A stretch of 54,948 nucleotides of DNA. Source: Pseudomonas shirazensis (GTDB taxonomy: Bacteria; Pseudomonadota; Gammaproteobacteria; Pseudomonadales; Pseudomonadaceae). Position 1 is the stretch's first letter, and every line of letters begins with the position of its first letter. The position numbers and the translations under genes are program-made. The notes under the pieces were generated by a model, which had not been told where the DNA came from, did no database searches, and saw nothing but the letters and a program-made list of their open reading frames with translations. Shown here piece after piece: positions 33,943 through 43,040 of the stretch. The stretch lies in the NCBI RefSeq assembly GCF_014268785.2, contig NZ_JABWRD020000006.1, forward strand, positions 1-54,948, read 5' to 3'.

Positions 33943-34734
33943 GTGGCGCATTTGCAATTGGCTGATGGCGTACTGAACTACCAACTCGATGGCCCCGCTG
34001 GCGCTCCGGTGCTGGTGCTGTCCAACTCGCTGGGCACCGACCTGGGCATGTGGGACACGCAGATCCCGGCCTGGAGCGAGCATTTCCGGGTGCTGCGCTA
34101 CGACACCCGCGGCCACGGTGGCTCGCTGGTGACCGAAGGCCCGTACCGCATCGAGCAACTGGGCGCCGATGTACTGGCGCTGCTGGATGCGCTGGACATC
34201 CGCCAGGCGCACTTTGTCGGCCTGTCGATGGGCGGGCTGATCGGCCAGTGGCTGGGGATCAATGCCGGCGAGCGTCTGCTCAGCCTGACCCTCTGCAACA
34301 CTGCGGCCAAGATCGGCAGCGAGGAAGTCTGGAATCCTCGTATCGAAATGGTCCTCAAGCAGGGCCGTCAGGCGATGCTTGACCTGCGTGATGCGTCGAT
34401 TGCCCGCTGGTTCACTGCAGATTTCGCCCAGACCCAGCCAGCGCAGGCGCAGCGCATCACCGAGATGCTCGCGCAGACCTCGCCGCAGGGCTACGCCGCC
34501 AACTGCGCCGCTGTGCGCGATGCCGATTACCGCGAGCAACTGACGGCGGTGAAGGTGCCGACCCTGATCGTTGCCGGCACCGCCGATGTGGTCACCACGC
34601 CTGAGCACGGCCGCTTCATGCAGAACGCCATTGCCGGTGCGGAGTTTGTTGAATTCCCTGCGGCGCACCTTTCCAACGTCGAAATTGGCGCGCCGTTCAC
34701 GGCCCGTGTACTCGACTTTCTGCTGGCCCGCTGA
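33943..34734 (+). CDS. pcaD: 3-oxoadipate enol-lactonase
   Basis: This alpha/beta hydrolase opens the enol-lactone to 3-oxoadipate. The 263-aa product has GLSMGG with nucleophile Ser95, the acid in VAGTADVVTTPEHG, and the histidine in PAAHLSNVE. Translation starts at GTG (MAHLQLADG), 6 bases after GAGGAG; this length is usual for PcaD. The frame open to 33697 lies within pcaB and is not used. Confidence 0.95.
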   Translation: MAHLQLADGVLNYQLDGPAGAPVLVLSNSLGTDLGMWDTQIPAWSEHFRVLRYDTRGHGGSLVTEGPYRIEQLGADVLALLDALDIRQAHFVGLSMGGLIGQWLGINAGERLLSLTLCNTAAKIGSEEVWNPRIEMVLKQGRQAMLDLRDASIARWFTADFAQTQPAQAQRITEMLAQTSPQGYAANCAAVRDADYREQLTAVKVPTLIVAGTADVVTTPEHGRFMQNAIAGAEFVEFPAAHLSNVEIGAPFTARVLDFLLAR

Positions 34735-34744
34735 GGAGCGCACC

Positions 34745-35137
34745 ATGGACGAAAAACAACGTTACGACGCTGGCATGCAGGTGCGGCGCGCCGTGCTCGG
34801 CGATGCCCATGTGGACCGTAGCCTGGAGAAACTCAACGACTTCAACGGCGAGTTCCAGGAGATGATCACCCGCCACGCCTGGGGTGATATCTGGACCCGT
34901 CCTGGCTTGCCACGGCACACCCGCAGCCTGATCACCATCGCCATGCTGATCGGCATGAACCGCACCGACGAGCTCAAGCTGCACCTGCGTGCCGCTGCGA
35001 GCAACGGTGTGACCCGTGAAGAGATCAAGGAAGTGCTGATGCAGAGCGCGATCTATTGCGGGATTCCGGCGGCCAATGCCACTTTCCACCTGGCCGAGTC
35101 GGTGTGGGATGAGCTGGGCGTCGAGTCGCGTCAGTAA
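34745..35137 (+). CDS. pcaC: 4-carboxymuconolactone decarboxylase
   Basis: The enzyme decarboxylates 4-carboxymuconolactone to the enol-lactone. The 130-aa length is normal. The AhpD-like helical fold shows in HAWGDIWTRPGLPRHTRSL and the conserved YCGIPAANATFHLA. GAGGAG lies a few bases before the ATG. It is the last gene of the pca operon, 10 bp after pcaD. No pcaGH genes follow. Confidence 0.95.
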   Translation: MDEKQRYDAGMQVRRAVLGDAHVDRSLEKLNDFNGEFQEMITRHAWGDIWTRPGLPRHTRSLITIAMLIGMNRTDELKLHLRAAASNGVTREEIKEVLMQSAIYCGIPAANATFHLAESVWDELGVESRQ

Positions 35138-35154
35138 GCGCCTGACCTGAGCTG

Positions 35155-35177
35155 GCTTGCCTCACCCCGAGGCAAGC
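35155..35177. terminator. Stem-loop at the end of the pca operon
   Basis: GCTTGCCTC/GAGGCAAGC with a 5-base loop lies between convergent pcaC and the Mpo1-like gene. There is no T-run, so its terminator role is uncertain. Confidence 0.45.
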
Positions 35178-35188
35178 TGCACCGGCTA

Positions 35189-35713
35189 TTACGCCGCCGC
35201 CTTTTTCTGGCGGATGGCGACTGGCCCGGCATTCGCCTCCACGGCCTGTTTCAATTGTGGGCACAGCCCGAGCATGAACGCCGCTTCCGCTACCACGAAC
35301 AATGGCCCGATGATCAAGCCGCTGAGGTCATCGACAAACGCCGGCTTGCGCCCCTCGTAGTAATGCCCGACGAACTGGATGATCCAGCCCAGCACGAACG
35401 TGCCTAGCCCGGCGCTCAGCCATACGCCGGTGCTCTGCACCGCCAGCACCTGACCGAGCCACAGGCACAAGCCCAGCAGCAGCCCCATCACCAGGCCGAA
35501 GCGCAGGTCCAGACGCAGGTAGAACCACACCGACGCCGCCGCTGCCAGCAAAGCCGGTGACAGCCACACGCCCGTCAGCTCCCAACCGGGCCGCGACAGC
35601 AGCACCGTCACCGCCAGCACGATCAGCGGGATACCGACGAAATGGGTAGCGATGTTGCGCGGGTCGCGATGGTAGTTGGCGTACTGGCTGAGGTGTTCGA
35701 CGAGGCTTTTCAT
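35189..35713 (-). CDS. Mpo1-like (DUF962) membrane protein
   Basis: The 174-aa protein has four predicted membrane segments. It carries histidines at H15 and H24 (NYHRDPRN and ATHFVG) and the motif GHYYEGRKPA with H117 and E120, typical of the YGL010w/Mpo1 family. Yeast Mpo1 is an Fe(II) dioxygenase acting in alpha-oxidation of 2-hydroxy fatty acids; the bacterial role is not established. It converges with pcaC and is not part of the pathway. Confidence 0.85.
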   Translation of the reverse strand: MKSLVEHLSQYANYHRDPRNIATHFVGIPLIVLAVTVLLSRPGWELTGVWLSPALLAAAASVWFYLRLDLRFGLVMGLLLGLCLWLGQVLAVQSTGVWLSAGLGTFVLGWIIQFVGHYYEGRKPAFVDDLSGLIIGPLFVVAEAAFMLGLCPQLKQAVEANAGPVAIRQKKAAA

Positions 35714-35815
35714 TGTTATCGCTCCGTGGCGGCGCCTTGCTGATGGTCAATCAGTGTCTGCCAGCATAGCCCCTGAAGCTGAACGCCGGAACCGAGTATG
35801 GGTGATGCGCTGCTA

Positions 35816-36775
35816 TCATTGCGGCGAATGAGTGGCGCGCAGACCGACGTCAGGTGCCCGCTGGGCAGGCAGCTCTGGTTGATCCAGCCTGATCAGCATA
35901 TCGATCATCGCCCTGGCTGCAGCTGACAGCCGGTAGCCACTGCGGCTGACGATACCGCAACGCACGCTGAGCACCTCCAGACCCGGTGGCAGGTTGCGCC
36001 AGTGCAGCCGCACCAGGCGCCCCGCACTGAGGTCTTCAGCCACTGCCTCCTCGCTGGCCGCGCCAATCGTGTCGCTGCCCAGCACTACGCGGCGTAGCAC
36101 CGATAGATGCTCGGTTTGCAAATGCGCGTTGAAGTCATTACGCCCGCTGAGGTTGGCCAGGCGTTTGCGCACCCCGGGGGCGAGCAGGGCGCTGGCCAGC
36201 GGGTAGGCGAACAGGTCATTGGTAGACAAGCTGTCCTTGCTTAGCAAGGGGTGGCCGGCGCGGCAGAAGAACAGCCCCGGGCGTGGCTTGAGGGGCTCGG
36301 TATGAAAGTACGGATCCGCCTCGAATGGGCGTACGTCATCGATAAAAAACTCGATCTGCTCACGGCGCAAGGCCTGCCCCAGGCGCTCGCCGTTGTCGAC
36401 CTGCAGCGCGGTGCGAATACCGGGATGCAACTTTATGTACTGCTGCAAGGCATCGGGCACCAGTTGCACAGCCAGTGCCGAACCACAGCCAAACTGCAGT
36501 TCACCCGCGTCGAGCTTGGTCATCTGTGAGACATCGATGCTCAGTTGGGCAGCGCCCTGGACCAGCCGGCGGGCATGTTGCAGAACCACCAGGCCTTCGG
36601 GGGTTGGCTGCAGCGCCTTGTTGGCGCGGTCAACCAATGGGCAACCGAGGGTTTGCTCAAGGCCTTGAATGGCCCGGCTGAATGCGGGTTGGGTAATGCC
36701 CATGGCTTCGGCGGCACGGACGAAACTGCGGTATTCGTTGAGGGCAATGAAGTAGCGCAGTTGGCGAAGATCCAT
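35816..36775 (-). CDS. LysR-type transcriptional regulator
   Basis: The 319-aa protein has the N-terminal winged HTH MDLRQLRYFIALNEYRSFVR, ITQPAFSRAIQGLEQ, and a periplasmic-binding-protein-like effector domain. The C-terminal ~20 residues extend beyond the usual end. It lies 153 bp upstream of the porin's stop region, both on the minus strand, with no divergent gene, so its target is not evident. Control of the porin or Mpo1-like gene is only a possibility. Confidence 0.88.
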   Translation of the reverse strand: MDLRQLRYFIALNEYRSFVRAAEAMGITQPAFSRAIQGLEQTLGCPLVDRANKALQPTPEGLVVLQHARRLVQGAAQLSIDVSQMTKLDAGELQFGCGSALAVQLVPDALQQYIKLHPGIRTALQVDNGERLGQALRREQIEFFIDDVRPFEADPYFHTEPLKPRPGLFFCRAGHPLLSKDSLSTNDLFAYPLASALLAPGVRKRLANLSGRNDFNAHLQTEHLSVLRRVVLGSDTIGAASEEAVAEDLSAGRLVRLHWRNLPPGLEVLSVRCGIVSRSGYRLSAAARAMIDMLIRLDQPELPAQRAPDVGLRATHSPQ

Positions 36776-36882
36776 GTCGAGCTCTGCGGCGGGCGGGATG
36801 GATCTTTTTAGCTTCTGTTACATATTCCGTCAATGATGGTTGGTGATGATATATAGATCTTTCTGTTCTATGGATAAGCGCT

Positions 36883-36921
36883 GCGGCCTCTGCGCGATGC
36901 TGGTGATCACGCAGAGACCGC
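36883..36921 (-). repeat. Stem-loop after the porin gene
   Basis: GCGGCCTCTGCG pairs with CGCAGAGACCGC with one mismatch across a 15-base loop. It begins 8 bp after the stop codon. No T-run follows on the minus strand; it may stabilise or end the porin mRNA. Confidence 0.45.
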
Positions 36922-36928
36922 GAGAGGC

Positions 36929-38182
36929 TTACAGCAGGTTCAATGGATAACTGACGATCACCCGGTTCTCGTCAAAGGTATTGGTGCTGTAGTCGCGGCG
37001 CATGGTCGAGTTGCGCCACTTCATGGTGAGGTCCTTGAAGGTACCCGATTGGACTACATAGGCCAGTTCGCTCTCGCGGGCCCATTCCTTGCCGTCATCG
37101 ACGGTTGCGGTGTGCACGTTGTCACCCTTGATATAGCGGTTCATCAAGGTCAGGCCAGGCACGCCGACGCTGGTGAAGTTGAAGTCATGACGCACCTGCC
37201 AGGAGCGCTCCTTGGCCTGGTCGAAGCTTGAGTTGTAGCTGTCGTTGGCGAGGGTACCGCCGCTGGTGCCGTTGACCCGCATCCAGCCATCATCACCGCT
37301 GACCTTCTGCAGGCCGACGTAGAAGGTGTTGCCGTTGTAACGCGCCGAAAGCATGGCCGAGGCGGTGCGGTTGTCCAGTTCGCCGGCACGTTTGGCGCCA
37401 TCTTCTTTGCCGATGAAGTAACCCAGGTTGGCACCGAGGGTCCATTCGCCGATGGGCTGGCTGTGGCTCAGGTTCAGGTATTGCTGGCGGTAGATGTCCT
37501 TGAGCTGGGCATCCCACAGGCCGATCATCGTGCGCTTGTCGTTGAAGGTGTACTCACCGCCAGCGAAGTTGAAGCGGTCGGAGACAAACGCCCCGCGGCC
37601 GTTCAGCGACATGTCTTCCATGCTGGCGTCGTTACGCGGGCTGTTGCCGCGGAACTGGCCGCCGTACAGGGTCAGGCCGTCAATTTCCTTGGAGGTGATC
37701 TGGCCACCGCGGAAGGTTTGCGGCAGTGAGCGGCCATCGTCCGAACGCAGGATCGGCAGTACCGGCATCCACTCGCCGACTTTCAGCTCGGTTTGCGACA
37801 GACGCGCCTTGAAGGCAACCCCGAGGCGGCCGAAGTCATCTGCTGGGCGGCCATCGTCGTGGATCGGCAGCAGGGCAGTGTTGCCGGTGCCCTTGCCGCC
37901 GTCGAGTTTGACCGAATACAGACCGAGGACGTCGACGCCGAAGCCGATCGTGCCTTGGGTGAAGCCGGAGCGCGCATCGAGGATAAAGCTCTGCGTCCAC
38001 TCCTCGGCCTTGCCTTGCGGGTTGGCAGGGTCGACGAAATTGCGGTTGATGTAAAAGTTGCGCAGGTTGAGGCTGGCCTTGGCGTCTTCCAGAAAACCGC
38101 TTTCGGCGGCGAAGGCGGGCAGGGCGCAGGTCATGGCCAACAGGCCGGGCAGCAGCTGGCGTGCGGAGTGCGAAGTGCTCAT
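36929..38182 (-). CDS. OprD/BenF-family outer-membrane porin
   Basis: The 417-codon frame (about 417 residues) starts at MSTSHSARQLLPG and has a signal peptide cleaved after ALPAFA. The mature part begins ESGFLEDAKASLNLRNFYIN, the typical OprD-family opening, and ends in the outer-membrane signature VIVSYPLNLL with a hydrophobic C-terminal strand. OprD proteins import small carboxylates and amino acids. Location beside the pca genes supports an aromatic-acid channel similar to BenF or OpdK (inference). The frame extends to 38230 without a better site. Confidence 0.88.
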   Translation of the reverse strand: MSTSHSARQLLPGLLAMTCALPAFAAESGFLEDAKASLNLRNFYINRNFVDPANPQGKAEEWTQSFILDARSGFTQGTIGFGVDVLGLYSVKLDGGKGTGNTALLPIHDDGRPADDFGRLGVAFKARLSQTELKVGEWMPVLPILRSDDGRSLPQTFRGGQITSKEIDGLTLYGGQFRGNSPRNDASMEDMSLNGRGAFVSDRFNFAGGEYTFNDKRTMIGLWDAQLKDIYRQQYLNLSHSQPIGEWTLGANLGYFIGKEDGAKRAGELDNRTASAMLSARYNGNTFYVGLQKVSGDDGWMRVNGTSGGTLANDSYNSSFDQAKERSWQVRHDFNFTSVGVPGLTLMNRYIKGDNVHTATVDDGKEWARESELAYVVQSGTFKDLTMKWRNSTMRRDYSTNTFDENRVIVSYPLNLL

Positions 38183-38343
38183 CTGTTGGAGATCTCTTGT
38201 TTTTATGGTTGAGCCGGTGCTTGGAAACATCGTGTCCGGGTACGGGAAAGATGTTGCGGCGCATGTCAGGGCCGGGGCAATTCGTCGCGGCCGGTATTGG
38301 GCGGTTATCGAACGGAATGTTCCAGCTAGTTAATTTTCCCACA

Positions 38344-38372
38344 GCGACGCGCTCCTACGGGGACCGCGTCGC
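38344..38372. repeat. REP-like palindrome
   Basis: GCGACGCG/CGCGTCGC flanks CTCCTACGGGGAC. The piece GTAGGAGC (reverse strand) is common in Pseudomonas repetitive extragenic palindromes. A single copy in a 250-bp gap between the porin and ttgC. Confidence 0.45.
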
Positions 38373-38387
38373 AGTGGCGTCCGCGCA

Positions 38388-38416
38388 TAAAAAAGCCCAC
38401 CGCGAGGGTGGGCTTG
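38388..38416 (-). terminator. Terminator of the ttgABC operon
   Basis: On the minus strand AAGCCCACC, loop, GGTGGGCTT is followed by TTTTATG. It lies about 20 bp past the ttgC stop. Confidence 0.9.
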
Positions 38417-38433
38417 TTGCAGTGCCTTGGCGA

Positions 38434-39888
38434 TCAGCCTTTAGGCGATTGCAGCGACGCCTGCTGGTTGGCCTCGCCGGTGCGCTCGTACCAGCCGCCT
38501 CCCAGTGCCTTGTACAGATTGACCTCGCTGGTCAGCTGCGACAGCCGATCGCTGATCAACGCCTGCTGGGCGCTGAACAGGTTGCGTTGGGCATCGAGGA
38601 AGGTCAGGTTGCTGTCGATCCCGATGCGGTAGCGGCGTTCGGCCAGGCGGTAGTAATCCTGGTTGGCTGCAACCAGATCGCGCTGCGCCTGCAACTGCTC
38701 TTCAAACGTCTTGCGTGCGGCCAGGCCATCCGAGACTTCCTGGAAGGCGGTCTGGATGGTCTTTTCGTAACGCGCGATGTTGATGTCTTTCTGGATTTTC
38801 GAGTAATCCAGGCTGGCGCGCAGGCTGCCGGCGTTGAAGATCGGCAGGTTGATCTGTGGCTGGAACAGCCAGGTACCCGAACCACCGCTGAACAGCCCGC
38901 TCATGTCCGGGCTGAGGGTGCCGGCATTGGCGGTCAGGCTGATGCTCGGGAAGAACGCTGCACGGGCGGCGCCGATATTGGCGTTGGCCGCCTTGAGCAG
39001 ATGCTCGGCTTCCTGGATGTCCGGCCGGCGCTGCAGCAGATCGGAAGGCAGGCCCGCTGGCACTTCGGCCAACTGATCAGCGTCGAGCTTGAGCGGTGTC
39101 GGCAGGTTGGCTGGGATGCCGGTACCGAGTAGCACGGTCAGGCTGTTGAGGTCCTGGGCGACCAGGCGTTGGTACTGCGCAAGCTTGACCCGGGCGCCTT
39201 CTACAGCAGTGCGCGCCTGGCTCAGATCGAGCGCCGAAGCCACGCCAACCTCATTGCTGCGACGGGTCAGGTTGAAGCTCTGGTCGTAGGTCTTGAGGGT
39301 TTCTTCGGTCAGCTTCAGCAGCGCCTGATCGGCCTGCCAGGTGTAATAGGCATTGGCCACGCTGGCGACCAGCGCGATCTGCGTCGAGCGCCGCGCCTGC
39401 TCGCTGGAGAGGTAAGTCTCCAACGCCTGCTCGCTGAGGCTGCGCACGCGACCAAACAGGTCCAGCTCGTAGGCGCTGACGCCGACGGTGGCCGAGTACT
39501 GGCTGGTAATGCCGGCTTGGCCGGTTTGCGACATGTCGGCAGGGACGCGCTGACGGCTACCGCTGCCAGTCGCCGACACTGCCGGGAACAAGTCGGCACG
39601 CTGGATGCGGTACTGCGCACGGTAGGCGTCGATATTCAACGCAGCAACGCGCAGGTCACGGTTGTTCACCAGCGACGTCTGGATCAGCTGTTGCAGCGCC
39701 GGATCGGTGTAGAACTGGCGCCAGCCTTGCTCGGCCGCCGCCACTTCTGCCGATTCGGTCGGCGAGTAGGCAGGGCCTTGCGGCCACTGCGCTGCCACCG
39801 GAGCATCTGGGGTTTCATAATCAGGAATCAGCGAGCAGCCGCTGAGAATCAGCGCGGTGACCGCCAGGGACAGCAAAGACTTGGTCAT
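38434..39888 (-). CDS. ttgC: Outer-membrane channel of the RND efflux pump
   Basis: The 484-aa lipoprotein has lipobox LILSGC (Cys18) and the two tandem OEP repeats of the TolC/OprM family (SAYELDLFGRVRSL and LQRRPDIQEAEHLLKAANANIG). It forms the trimeric exit duct for TtgAB, which exports antibiotics, toluene and other solvents. Its ATG overlaps the ttgB stop by 4 bp. The C-terminal tail (ERTGEANQQASLQSPKG) is slightly extended. Named ttgC by operon context. Confidence 0.93.
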   Translation of the reverse strand: MTKSLLSLAVTALILSGCSLIPDYETPDAPVAAQWPQGPAYSPTESAEVAAAEQGWRQFYTDPALQQLIQTSLVNNRDLRVAALNIDAYRAQYRIQRADLFPAVSATGSGSRQRVPADMSQTGQAGITSQYSATVGVSAYELDLFGRVRSLSEQALETYLSSEQARRSTQIALVASVANAYYTWQADQALLKLTEETLKTYDQSFNLTRRSNEVGVASALDLSQARTAVEGARVKLAQYQRLVAQDLNSLTVLLGTGIPANLPTPLKLDADQLAEVPAGLPSDLLQRRPDIQEAEHLLKAANANIGAARAAFFPSISLTANAGTLSPDMSGLFSGGSGTWLFQPQINLPIFNAGSLRASLDYSKIQKDINIARYEKTIQTAFQEVSDGLAARKTFEEQLQAQRDLVAANQDYYRLAERRYRIGIDSNLTFLDAQRNLFSAQQALISDRLSQLTSEVNLYKALGGGWYERTGEANQQASLQSPKG

Positions 39889-42800
39889 TGCCCAGCCTCG
39901 ATACGTGGAGTTTCAGGGGTGGCGTCGGCTTCCGGCTTTTTGCTGCCGAACAGCGACGACACTGCGACGAAGAACAACGGTACCCAGAAAATGGCCAGCA
40001 CGGTCGCACTGATCATGCCGCCGATCACACCGGTACCAATGGCGTGCTGGCTACCCGAGCCTGCGCCGCTGGCGATGGTCAACGGTACCACGCCGAGGAT
40101 GAACGCCAGCGAGGTCATGATGATCGGGCGCAGACGCATGCGGCACGCTTCGATGGTCGCGTCGTACAGGCTTTTGCCTTGTTCATGTAGCTCTTTGGCG
40201 AATTCGACGATGAGGATCGCGTTCTTCGCCGCCAGGCCAATGGTGGTCAACAGGCCAACCAGGAAGTACACATCGTTGGACAACCCGCGCAGGCTGGTGG
40301 CAACCAGTGCACCGATGATACCCAGCGGTACTACCAGCACGACCGCGATTGGGATCGACCAGCTTTCGTACAACGCTGCCAGGCAGAGGAACACGAACAG
40401 CAGCGACAGGGCGAACAAGGCTGGCATCTGCGAACCGGAGAGTTTCTCCTCGTAGGACATACCCGTCCACGAGTAGCCAATGCCGGTAGGCAGTTCGCCG
40501 GCAATGCGCTCGACCTCAGCCATGGCTTCACCAGTACTGTAGCCAGGTGCCGGTGCACCCAGAACTTCGACCGCTTCCACGCCGTTGTAACGCGACAGTT
40601 TTGGCGAACCGAACGACCACTCACCCGTGGCGAAGGAAGAGAACGGCACCATCTCGCCCTGGCTGTTGCGCACATACCACTTCTTCAGGTCTTCAGGGTT
40701 CATCCGCGCACTGGCGTCGCCCTGAATGTAGACCTTCTTGACCCGACCGCGGTCGATGAAGTCGTTGACGTAGCTGCCGCCCAGAGCGATCGACAAGGTG
40801 CTGTTGATATCAGAGATGGTCACGCCCAACGCGCTGGCGCGCTCGTCATCGACAATCAGCTGATACTGCGGCTCATCGTTCAGGCCGTTAGGGCGCACCT
40901 GAGTGAGGACCTTGCTCTGCGCCGCCTTGGCCAGGAACTGGTTGCGCGCTTCCATGAGTTTTTCGTGGCCAAGACCGGCACGGTCCTGCAGGAACACGTC
41001 AAAGCCGGTGGCGTTACCCAGCTCCAGTACCGCAGGCGGGGCAAAGGCAAACACCATCGCATCACGGAAGGTGAAGAAGTGCTGCTGAGCCCGGCCAGCG
41101 AGGCCGAACACGCTGTTTTCAGCCGTACGCTCACCCCATGGTTTGAGCATGATGAAGGCCATACCCGAGCTCTGCCCACGGCCGGCGAAGTTGAAGCCGG
41201 TAACGGTGAATACCGACGACACGGTGTCGGCCTCGTCCTTGAGCAGGTACTCACGCATCTGGTCAACGACGGCCTGGGTGCGCTCGGCACTGGAACCGGC
41301 CGGGGTTTGTACCTGGGCAAACAATACGCCCTGGTCTTCTTCAGGCAGGAACGCCGTCGGGATGCGCATGAACAGGTAGATCATGCCGACGATGATCAGG
41401 GCGTAAGCGAGCAGGAATGGCGCCTTGTTGCGCAGAATGGTGCCGACGCTACGCTCGTAGCCCTGCACACTGCGGTCGAAGTTGCGGTTGAACCAGCCGA
41501 AGAAGCCACGCTTGGCGACATGGTGTTCGCCCTTTTTCACCGGCTTGAGCATGGTGGCGCACAGGGCCGGGGTGAAGATCAACGCGACCAGTACCGACAG
41601 GCCCATGGCCGAGACGATGGTGATCGAGAACTGCCTGTAGATCACACCGGTCGAGCCGCCGAAGAAGGCCATTGGCAGCAGTACCGCCGACAGCACCAGG
41701 GCAATACCGACCAGCGCACCCTGGATCTGCTCCATCGAACGTTTGGTCGCCTCGTTGGGCGGTAGTCCCTCTTCGGACATCACCCGCTCGACGTTCTCCA
41801 CCACAACGATGGCGTCGTCCACCAGCAAGCCGATGGCCAGAACCATGGCGAACATGGTCAGGGTGTTGATGCTGAAGCCGGCTGCGGCAAGGATGCCGAA
41901 GGTGCCGAGCAATACCACCGGCACCGTCATGGTGGTGATCACTGTGGCGCGGAAGTTCTGCAGGAACAGGTACATCACCAGGAACACCAGCACCACCGCT
42001 TCGATCAGAGTGTGGATAACCCCGCTGATCGACTCGGTCACCACCGGCGTGGTGTCATACGGGAACACCGCTTTCATCCCAGGCGGGAAAAACGGCTCGA
42101 GGTCGCTGATGGTCTTGCGCAGCGCCGTGGCGGTATCCAGGGCGTTGGCGCCGGTGGCCAGTTTGACCGCCAGGCCCGAAGCCGGCTTGCCGTTGAACTG
42201 GGCGCTTACCGAATAGTTCTCGCCGCCCAGACCGACCTTGGCGACATCGCCCAGGCGCACCTGGGAACCGTCCTTGTTGACCTTGAGCAGGATCTTCTCG
42301 AACTGCTCGGCAGTCTGCAGGCGGGTCTTGCCGATGATGGTGGCGTTGAGCTGAGTGCCCGGCAGTGCTGGCAGGCCGCCCAGCTGACCGCTGGAAACCT
42401 GCACGTTCTGCGCGGAGACTGCGGTGCGCACGTCGACCGGGGTCAGCTGGAATTTGTTCAGCTTGGCCGGATCGAGCCAGATACGCATGGCGTACTGAGC
42501 GCCGAACACCTGGAAGTCACCCACACCCGCGGTGCGCGAAACCGGATCCTGCATGTTCGAGACGATGTAGTTGGCCAAGTCATCCTTGGTCATGCTGCCG
42601 TCCTCGGACACCAAGCCGATCACCATCAGGAAGTTCTTCACTGCCTTGGTAACACGGATACCCTGTTGCTGCACTTCTTGCGGCAGCAGCGGGGTGGCCA
42701 GGTTGAGCTTGTTCTGCACCTGCACCTGCGCGGTATCAGCGTTGGTGCCCTGCTCGAAGGTGGCGGTAATGGTCATGCTGCCGTCGGAGTTGCTCTCCGA

Positions 42801-43037
42801 CTGCACATAGCGCAGGTTGTCGATACCGTTGAGCTGCTGCTCGATCACCTGGACCACGGTGTCCTGCACGGTTTGCGCCGAGGCGCCCGGGTAGCTCACG
42901 GCAATCGCGATGGCAGGCGGGGCAATGCTTGGGTACTGGTTGATCGGCAGCTTGAGGATCGACAAGGCGCCGACCAGCATGATCACCAGGGCAATCACCC
43001 ATGCGAAGATCGGGCGATCGATAAAGAACTTCGACAT
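39885..43037 (-). CDS. ttgB: RND efflux transporter, inner-membrane pump
   Basis: The 1050-aa proton-driven pump has the normal length and twelve membrane segments. TM1 is MSKFFIDRPIFAWVIALVIM. TM4 carries the proton-relay aspartates in GLLVDDAIVVVENVERVM, and the periplasmic loops have GQSSGMAFIMLKPW and YVNDFIDRGRVKKVY. It belongs to the HAE1 family with MexB and AcrB. 3 bp separate its ATG from the ttgA stop. Works as trimer with TtgA and TtgC. Confidence 0.95.
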   Translation of the reverse strand: MSKFFIDRPIFAWVIALVIMLVGALSILKLPINQYPSIAPPAIAIAVSYPGASAQTVQDTVVQVIEQQLNGIDNLRYVQSESNSDGSMTITATFEQGTNADTAQVQVQNKLNLATPLLPQEVQQQGIRVTKAVKNFLMVIGLVSEDGSMTKDDLANYIVSNMQDPVSRTAGVGDFQVFGAQYAMRIWLDPAKLNKFQLTPVDVRTAVSAQNVQVSSGQLGGLPALPGTQLNATIIGKTRLQTAEQFEKILLKVNKDGSQVRLGDVAKVGLGGENYSVSAQFNGKPASGLAVKLATGANALDTATALRKTISDLEPFFPPGMKAVFPYDTTPVVTESISGVIHTLIEAVVLVFLVMYLFLQNFRATVITTMTVPVVLLGTFGILAAAGFSINTLTMFAMVLAIGLLVDDAIVVVENVERVMSEEGLPPNEATKRSMEQIQGALVGIALVLSAVLLPMAFFGGSTGVIYRQFSITIVSAMGLSVLVALIFTPALCATMLKPVKKGEHHVAKRGFFGWFNRNFDRSVQGYERSVGTILRNKAPFLLAYALIIVGMIYLFMRIPTAFLPEEDQGVLFAQVQTPAGSSAERTQAVVDQMREYLLKDEADTVSSVFTVTGFNFAGRGQSSGMAFIMLKPWGERTAENSVFGLAGRAQQHFFTFRDAMVFAFAPPAVLELGNATGFDVFLQDRAGLGHEKLMEARNQFLAKAAQSKVLTQVRPNGLNDEPQYQLIVDDERASALGVTISDINSTLSIALGGSYVNDFIDRGRVKKVYIQGDASARMNPEDLKKWYVRNSQGEMVPFSSFATGEWSFGSPKLSRYNGVEAVEVLGAPAPGYSTGEAMAEVERIAGELPTGIGYSWTGMSYEEKLSGSQMPALFALSLLFVFLCLAALYESWSIPIAVVLVVPLGIIGALVATSLRGLSNDVYFLVGLLTTIGLAAKNAILIVEFAKELHEQGKSLYDATIEACRMRLRPIIMTSLAFILGVVPLTIASGAGSGSQHAIGTGVIGGMISATVLAIFWVPLFFVAVSSLFGSKKPEADATPETPRIEAGQ

Positions 43038-43040
43038 GGT